A DNA stretch of 44,509 nt from Syntrophales bacterium (lineage in GTDB: Bacteria > Desulfobacterota > Syntrophia > Syntrophales > UBA4778): positions 1 to 44,509 of the forward strand of contig JAQTPK010000021.1 in NCBI GenBank assembly GCA_028712885.1, given 5' to 3'. Below the pieces are notes generated by a model. That model did not search any database. It was not told the origin of the DNA and saw only the letters and a program-made list of their open reading frames with translations. The translations under genes and the position numbers were made by a program. Below are positions 40,519-44,509 of this stretch, in pieces; position 1 is the stretch's first letter, and each line of letters opens with the position of its first letter.

Positions 40519-41013
40519 ATGGGAAAGAGAAAAGGATGTCTCCTCGCATCGCTGCTTTGCCTTGCGCTGCTGGCGGCATGCGGCTGCGCGGAAATGAAGG
40601 ACTTCCGCCCGGGGAGCGGGTCCTCGGGCGATGGAGCCGGCTCCGGGTTACCGGGTTTCGAGCCGGACGATGTAATGGCGACAAGCAACGGGGAAGAGTG
40701 GCAGGCTGCCAAGATCCTGGCCTCCGCCGGGACCGGCGGCAGGGAGATGCACCATGTCCTTTTCGCGGACGGAGAGGAAGCCTGGGTTGCCCGTGAATAC
40801 GTGATCAGGTCCTTCCGGCCTGTCCGGCAAAATGAGCTCAAAGTGGGGCAGAGGGTGCTCTTTACCATTGAAGATCCGGAGGAGTGGCCGGACCGCTCCA
40901 TCCGTTACGCGTATTTTTCCAAAGGAAAGATTACAGGCCTCGGAAAGGGCAAAGGGCCCGTATCCGTCAATTCATATGAAGTCGAATGGGATAAACAGGT
41001 GCTTATCTGGTAG
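40519..41013 (+). CDS. hypothetical lipoprotein with SH3/Tudor-like domain
   Basis: A 164-residue lipoprotein from ATG 40519 (AGGGAGGAC upstream). The signal CLLASLLCLALLAACGC ends in two possible lipid Cys. After a Gly-Ser-rich linker, the C-terminal part (about 55-164) is beta-rich (VMATSNGEEWQAAKILASAG, HHVLFADGEEAWVAREYVIR, VGQRVLFTIEDPEEW, SYEVEWDKQVLI). This looks like two small SH3- or Tudor-like barrels. No family name is certain. It ends 62 bp before the isochorismatase-like gene on the same strand, so cotranscription is possible. Confidence 0.7.
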   Translation: MGKRKGCLLASLLCLALLAACGCAEMKDFRPGSGSSGDGAGSGLPGFEPDDVMATSNGEEWQAAKILASAGTGGREMHHVLFADGEEAWVAREYVIRSFRPVRQNELKVGQRVLFTIEDPEEWPDRSIRYAYFSKGKITGLGKGKGPVSVNSYEVEWDKQVLIW

Positions 41014-41075
41014 CCGGGGCTTGAAAAGGCGGCAGAGTTCCGCCCCGGTGGAAAGACCGGACGCAGGAGGGGGCG

Positions 41076-41624
41076 ATGAAAAGAGCGCTGCTGGTGATAG
41101 ACGTGCAGAACGAGTATTTCACGGGCAGGATGAAAATAACCCATCCGCCGGGAAGCCTGAACAATATCCTGATGCTGATCGACGGCGCGCGCAGCAAAGG
41201 CGTTCCGGTCGTCGTCATCAGGCATACGGTTCCGCAGGAAAATGCGTTGTTCTTCAGAAAGGGAACGGAAGGGTGGAATCTTCATCCGGAAATCGCCGCC
41301 CGCCCGTACGACCATCTTGTCGAAAAGAATCTCCCCGGGAGCTTTACCGGCACCGACCTGGAGCTCTGGCTGCGCGGCCGGAGCATCGACACAGTCGCCA
41401 TCAGCGGATACATGACCCAGATGTGCTGCGACACCACGGCCCGGCAGGCGTATCACCTGGGTTTCGCGGTGGAGTTCGTTTCGGACGCCACCGGCACGCT
41501 TTCGGTTTCGAATGCGGCGGGCCGTGTCACGGACGAAGAACTGCATCGCGCGATCCTGGTAACCCAAGCCATGCGCTTTGCGAAGGTGCTGACCGCCGGA
41601 GAATGGATGGATAGCGTTTCCTGA
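41076..41624 (+). CDS. isochorismatase-family cysteine hydrolase
   Basis: A 182-residue alpha/beta hydrolase of the isochorismatase-like cysteine hydrolase group. The catalytic triad Asp9 ([12 protein letters not shown]), Lys84 ([16 protein letters not shown]) and Cys117 ([17 protein letters not shown]) is intact. Members hydrolyse nicotinamide, N-carbamoyl compounds, biuret or peroxyureidoacrylate; the substrate here cannot be told. GGAGGGGG precedes the ATG. There is no signal, so it is cytoplasmic. It follows a lipoprotein gene by 62 bp and is convergent with the next one (stop 4 bp away). Confidence 0.9.
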   Translation: MKRALLVIDVQNEYFTGRMKITHPPGSLNNILMLIDGARSKGVPVVVIRHTVPQENALFFRKGTEGWNLHPEIAARPYDHLVEKNLPGSFTGTDLELWLRGRSIDTVAISGYMTQMCCDTTARQAYHLGFAVEFVSDATGTLSVSNAAGRVTDEELHRAILVTQAMRFAKVLTAGEWMDSVS

Positions 41625-41628
41625 CGGA

Positions 41629-42099
41629 CTATTTTTTATTGAAGCCGATACGGCCTTCGTTGCGGAAGGGAATGTCTGCGGCGCCCAGGAAGGTTTTGAC
41701 GTGCGCCTTCCCTTCCAGCTTGTACGGCGCCTCTTTGCCGGAGAAGATGAGTTTCAGATGGGGAATGACATCCCCGTAGGATACAACTATCGGCACGCTC
41801 ACCCTGGCTGCGGAGGACTTTTCAATGCGCAGCTCCTCGACTGTCCGCCCCCGGCCTGCATCCTTTTCATCGAGCTGAAAGGAAAATTCGAGCGATTTCA
41901 ATTCCAGGGCAAAGCGGTTTGGATTCCGGACATCCAATCCGAGCACGATCTTGAGATCGGTCAGGGAAACCTGTTCGACCGCGATCTCCCTGATCTCAAT
42001 GACCGGTTTCTCGATCATCCGCCCCAGGCATGATACCGTGCCTAACAGAATCAACGAGAGCACAATAACGAAAAATCCGGATATCAGCCCGTCTTTCAT
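41629..42099 (-). CDS. LEA14-like (WHy domain) lipoprotein
   Basis: A 156-residue protein from ATG 42099; an earlier start at 42120 is possible. The signal ends LGTVSC, a lipobox. The mature part is a single water-stress/hypersensitive-response (LEA type 2) beta-sandwich: IEIREIAVEQVSLTDLKIVL, LDVRNPNRFALELKSLEFS and FSGKEAPYKLEGKAHVKTF. The DVRNPN motif is the family signature. Bacterial members are anchored periplasmic proteins thought to protect against desiccation or other stress, but the evidence is thin. It is separate from neighbours on the minus strand. Confidence 0.85.
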   Translation of the reverse strand: MKDGLISGFFVIVLSLILLGTVSCLGRMIEKPVIEIREIAVEQVSLTDLKIVLGLDVRNPNRFALELKSLEFSFQLDEKDAGRGRTVEELRIEKSSAARVSVPIVVSYGDVIPHLKLIFSGKEAPYKLEGKAHVKTFLGAADIPFRNEGRIGFNKK

Positions 42100-42104
42100 T
42101 GACC

Positions 42105-42335
42105 AACCCTGAAATTCCAAATTACAGATCCCAAATCACAAACAAATTCCAATTTCAAAATATGAATCACGAAAACCAGCAGTCGTGATGTTCCCCCGAA
42201 AAAGAGGACACACAGTTAAGCTGCTTGGGTTGACATATGAGCCAAAAAGTCGATCGGCTGTGCCTGATTCGAATTTGGGATTTCGGATTTGGAGCTTGTT
42301 TGGGATTTGGTGCTTTAGGTTTGGGATTTGCATTT
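42105..42335. repeat. GGGATTTG / CAAATCCC repeat cluster
   Basis: On the left, AATTCCAAATTACAGATCCC and CCCAAATCACAAACAAATTCC repeat CAAAT/CCAAA units; on the right, TTTGGGATTTCGGATTTGGAG and GTTTGGGATTTGGTGCTTTAGG repeat GGGATTTG. The halves are complementary in bias and could pair. This is a low-complexity intergenic repeat with no gene. Confidence 0.5.
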
Positions 42336-42348
42336 CGCGGCTCCGTAA

Positions 42349-42954
42349 TCAGTCAATAAATACTTCCATCACCGCTTCGGCCATCAGCTTATACCCCGCC
42401 TCGGTCGGATGCACCATATCATACTGGACAAGGCGGCCGAACTGCACGCCCCCACTTATCTTCTCTCTCCAGTATTTGTGAACGGCCGCCAGCGGCAACG
42501 AGTATTCTTCCGCGAGATTTTCCAGTCTGCCGTAATACTGGTCGATGAAACGGTCTTCGCGCTCGTCATTCAGGCAGACGGAAGTGAGAAGTATCATGTC
42601 GGCGCGGGAAGATGAACGGACCCTGTCGATCATGGACCGAACGTTGCTTTCGAATTCCGGCGGCGGATAGCCGGCGAAAGCGTCGTTGAGCGCGAACTGG
42701 ATCAGCACGCAATCGGGGTTCCGGGAAATAACGTCGTATTCTATCCTGTGCATGCCGCCTTCCGCGGTATCCCCGGGAATGCCTGCATTGATGATGCTGA
42801 ATTTCGCGCCGGGATACTGCGCCGCAATCATGTCCTGCAGATATCCGAGATATCCCCTGCTTACCATCCAGCCGTATGTGAGGGAGTCTCCGATTGCGGC
42901 TATCCTGACCGCTTCGCCCGCTTTCAATTTTTTTATTGTCGACATCGGCTTCAT
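42349..42954 (-). CDS. SGNH/GDSL-family hydrolase
   Basis: A 201-residue enzyme with the GDSL block AAIGDSLTYGWM (Ser24 nucleophile), block III Asn90 (VLIQFALNDAF) and block V Asp179/His182 (QYDMVHPTEAGY). SGNH hydrolases are esterases, thioesterases or carbohydrate deacetylases; the substrate here is open. No signal peptide is seen, so a cytoplasmic role is likely. An alternative start four codons later (42945) is possible. Its neighbours give no functional clue. Confidence 0.9.
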   Translation of the reverse strand: MKPMSTIKKLKAGEAVRIAAIGDSLTYGWMVSRGYLGYLQDMIAAQYPGAKFSIINAGIPGDTAEGGMHRIEYDVISRNPDCVLIQFALNDAFAGYPPPEFESNVRSMIDRVRSSSRADMILLTSVCLNDEREDRFIDQYYGRLENLAEEYSLPLAAVHKYWREKISGGVQFGRLVQYDMVHPTEAGYKLMAEAVMEVFID

Positions 42955-43108
42955 TTTCTCACCCCAGCTGCCGATACTATTTAGGTGAAATTCGCGCCGC
43001 GGTCAAGCGAGAAGAGAACAGGGGAAAGGAGTTGCATTATTGAGTTGATTCGGATACAAAGCACAGGAGTGTTTTTCCCGAAACGTTTTTCAAACTGAGG
43101 AGGAGACT

Positions 43109-43465
43109 ATGGCGAAGACGAAGAAGGGCGATAAGTTCACGTGCGACGTTTGCGGTCTCGTCGTAACAGTCGATGAGGCGTGCGGCTGTGCAACCGAAGA
43201 GATCCTCTGCTGCGACGTTCCGATGTTGAAGGGAAAAGCCGCTGCGAACAAGGCGAAGAAGAAAGCCGCGAAAAAGGCCCCGGCGAAAAAAGCCGCCCGG
43301 AAGCCGGCAAAGAAAGTCACGGCGAAAAAGACCGTGAAGAAAGCCGCCGCAAAGAAGGCGCCGGCGAAGAAGACGAAAAAGGCTCCGGCAAAAAAGACGA
43401 AGAAAGCTCCGGCGAAGAATACCGCCGGGAAAAAAGCGAAGAAGACTGCCCCCGGGAAGCGCTGA
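43109..43465 (+). CDS. desulforedoxin-like domain fused to histone H1-like Lys/Ala tail
   Basis: A 118-residue protein in two parts. Residues 8-40 (FTCDVCGLVVTVDEACGC, then EILCCDVPM) match desulforedoxin: C-x2-C at 12/15 and the adjacent Cys pair 34/35 that bind Fe or Zn. Two extra Cys at 25 and 27 replace the usual glycine region. Residues 41-118 are a low-complexity tail of KKAAKKAPAKK and TKKAPAKK units, as in bacterial histone H1-like proteins that bind DNA. The ATG follows GAGGAGAC. A strong terminator follows. A metal or redox site joined to a DNA-binding tail is not a family I know by name. Function is unknown; the tail is likely nucleic-acid binding. Confidence 0.8.
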   Translation: MAKTKKGDKFTCDVCGLVVTVDEACGCATEEILCCDVPMLKGKAAANKAKKKAAKKAPAKKAARKPAKKVTAKKTVKKAAAKKAPAKKTKKAPAKKTKKAPAKNTAGKKAKKTAPGKR

Positions 43466-43478
43466 TCGAAGCAGCGAT

Positions 43479-43522
43479 AAACTAAGAAAGGCCCCGATTA
43501 AAAAAGGGGCCTTTCTTAGTTT
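43479..43522. terminator. bidirectional terminator between convergent genes
   Basis: AAACTAAGAAAGGCCCC (43479-43495) pairs perfectly with GGGGCCTTTCTTAGTTT (43506-43522) around a 10-base loop. T-runs follow on the plus strand, and the AAA at its left gives T-richness on the minus strand. It serves the desulforedoxin-H1 gene and the convergent flagellar-rod-like gene. Confidence 0.9.
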
Positions 43523-43864
43523 TTACGCGATAATGTCGATAAGAGCCTGCGCCGTTTCTTCTTCCACGCGGATGACTTCGAGATTGGCGGTGTAATAATG
43601 CTCTGTCGTGATGAGGTCGACCAGTTCTTCCGCGATATTCACGTTGGAAGATTCCCTCTCCGGCGCCGATCCTTCCGCCGGCAGGATCATGCCGGGCGTG
43701 TCGACAGTGTAAATGGAAACCTCGACTCCGGCGGGGCAGGTCTCTGAAAATTCCGCGCGGGATCTCTTGAAATTGTCGGTGTTCACGTTGGCGACGTTGT
43801 CTGCGGTCACGTCGAGCTTCTTGTCGAGGGCCCGCAAACCGGTCAGGGCGATATTCATGGACAT
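43523..43864 (-). CDS. flagellar basal-body rod-type protein, FlgC/FlgG-like
   Basis: A 113-residue protein from ATG 43864 (GGAGG 6 bases upstream). The N-terminus MNIALTGLRALDKKLDVTADNVANVNTDNFKRSRAEF is the Flg_bb_rod signature (the ANNIANVNTxGFK motif). The C-terminus SSNVNIAEELVDLITTEHYYTANLEVIR is the matching Flg_bbr_C segment. The middle is very short, so it resembles a minimal FlgC-like rod protein; relatives are usually about 130-150 residues. It is alone, with no flagellar genes beside it. It may be an orphan paralogue rather than part of a basal body. Confidence 0.8.
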   Translation of the reverse strand: MSMNIALTGLRALDKKLDVTADNVANVNTDNFKRSRAEFSETCPAGVEVSIYTVDTPGMILPAEGSAPERESSNVNIAEELVDLITTEHYYTANLEVIRVEEETAQALIDIIA

Positions 43865-43989
43865 TGCCGTCCTCCGTTGGAATATTCTACCCCACAATTC
43901 TTATCGTCATCTTCAGGAAAAAACTTTAATCAGGTAATAGAGGAGAAGAAGGAGATATTTTATTATAGCCTCCTCGTTGTTGGGCTTAA

Positions 43990-44100
43990 GGCTTACAAGG
44001 ATGTCATGGTTCGACAAGCCTGTCCTGAGCCAGTCGAAGGAGCCTGTCCTGAGCTGTTTGCCCTGAGCTTGCCGAAGGGTCGAAGGACTCACCATGACAA
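43990..44100. repeat. extragenic repeat with CCTGTCCTGAGC units
   Basis: GGTTCGACAAGCCTGTCCTGAGCC, CAGTCGAAGGAGCCTGTCCTGAGC and GCCCTGAGCTTGCCGAAGGGTCGAAGGACTCACCATGACA are shuffled units of the widely dispersed repeat typified by TTCGACAAGCTCACC and CTGAGCCTGTCGAAGG. They form several overlapping hairpins. No gene lies between 43865 and 44182. Confidence 0.6.
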
Positions 44101-44182
44101 GCCCCCTATCTTCGCAACTTTGCAACCTCGCATCTTCGGTTCCCACCCTCTCAGCCTATCACCTTCTATCTTCTGGGCGGGC

Positions 44183-44509
44183 TCACTGCATCGAGGAGAT
44201 TTCTTCCAGCTTCCGTTCCAGGCGCTTGGGGGATACGGGATACAGGGTGCGGATCTTGGGGGCGAAGACGGAAATGCGGTATTCCTGGAGCATCCATCGG
44301 AATTCCTCGATCGCCTTGACTTTGTCGGAAGAGGATGCAGGGTCGACGCTGCCGGCGATCGCTTCGCAGCGCTCCTCGAAAGTCTTCACGGCGACGTTCT
44401 CGATCCGATCCTTTTCCAGATGCAGCAGGCCCCGCTCGGCTCTTTCCAGCAGGGCCGACATATACACGGGGAGGCGCCGCAGGCGTTCCCGCGTATAGCG
44501 GAGCGCAAA
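44183..44509 (-). CDS. hrpA: ATP-dependent RNA helicase HrpA, C-terminal fragment (truncated by window end)
   Basis: The last 108 codons of a minus-strand gene that runs off the right edge; no start is in view. The sequence contains EEFRWMLQEYRISVFAPKIRT and LYPVSPKRLERKLEEI, matching the extreme C-terminus of the DUF3418 region of HrpA-type DEAH helicases (E. coli has FRVSLFAQ and YPVS-KRLEK there). HrpA is a large (about 1300-residue) RNA helicase recently linked to resolving stalled or collided ribosomes. The fragment alone shows no catalytic motif, so the call rests on the C-terminal signature. Confidence 0.8.
   Translation of the reverse strand, partial: FALRYTRERLRRLPVYMSALLERAERGLLHLEKDRIENVAVKTFEERCEAIAGSVDPASSSDKVKAIEEFRWMLQEYRISVFAPKIRTLYPVSPKRLERKLEEISSMQ

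Noticed and set aside
43109-43465. Lys/Ala repeats read as a DNA tandem repeat or CRISPR-like array
   Set aside because: Units are short, imperfect and in frame with a clear gene; no spacer structure. I found no CRISPR array anywhere in the window.
1-44509. tRNA or rRNA genes
   Set aside because: No segment showed the T-loop GGTTCRANTCC with a matching acceptor stem, or conserved rRNA sequence, when read by eye.

Overview
This is a GC-rich window of a Gram-negative bacterial chromosome. It carries many outer-membrane lipoproteins, beta-barrel proteins, L,D-transpeptidases and GspA/GspB. The gene set also includes an acetylene-hydratase-like molybdo/tungsto-enzyme, a desulforedoxin-type metal site, an iron-sulfur flavin oxidoreductase, lactate-permease-family carriers, ResB/CcsA cytochrome c biogenesis and a PHA synthase. 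Together these suggest an anaerobic or microaerophilic deltaproteobacterial lineage (Desulfobacterota, perhaps Syntrophales-like). That placement is inferred from gene content, not from a marker gene.

Layout. 1-2.2 kb: mobile-element debris and two small lipoproteins. 2.1-2.8 kb: a HigBA-type toxin-antitoxin locus with its operator; the toxin reading frame is shifted by one base. 2.97-11.3 kb: a long minus-strand operon encoding an outer-membrane protein, a gamma-glutamyltransferase-family enzyme, and three lactate-permease-family carriers, each followed at once by its own tiny two-helix membrane protein. 11.6-15.3 kb: MgtE Mg2+ channel and a divergent Mo/W oxidoreductase. 15.4-20 kb: envelope genes (alanine-zipper lipoprotein, two L,D-transpeptidases, DUF1134/EipA protein) and a GIY-YIG protein. 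19.7-22 kb: GspB and GspA. 22.3-24.3 kb: an FadH-like flavin/Fe-S oxidoreductase. 24.6-27.1 kb: sigma-54-type promoter, amtB, a PII gene and a porin-like gene. 27.2-28.5 kb: a double ferritin-like protein. 29.2-30.8 kb: a VWA-OmpA lipoprotein and MscL. 30.8-32.7 kb: radical SAM, membrane and DUF6496-like proteins. 32.9-35 kb: ResB/CcsA. 35.3-39.9 kb: a KAS III, ACP, PHA synthase, malonyltransferase operon. 40-43.9 kb: small single genes, including a desulforedoxin-like domain fused to a histone-H1-like tail. The window ends inside hrpA.

The most interesting points are four. First, the polyester synthase is translationally coupled to fatty-acid-synthase-type partners. Second, carrier and mini-membrane-protein pairs occur three times in one operon. 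Third, a desulforedoxin-like site is joined to an H1-like tail. Fourth, several small non-autonomous repeat elements lie between genes: a 175-bp pair with terminal inverted repeats, a roughly 250-bp element with 24-bp ends, and a rearranged two-block element. I saw no rRNA or tRNA gene and no CRISPR array.
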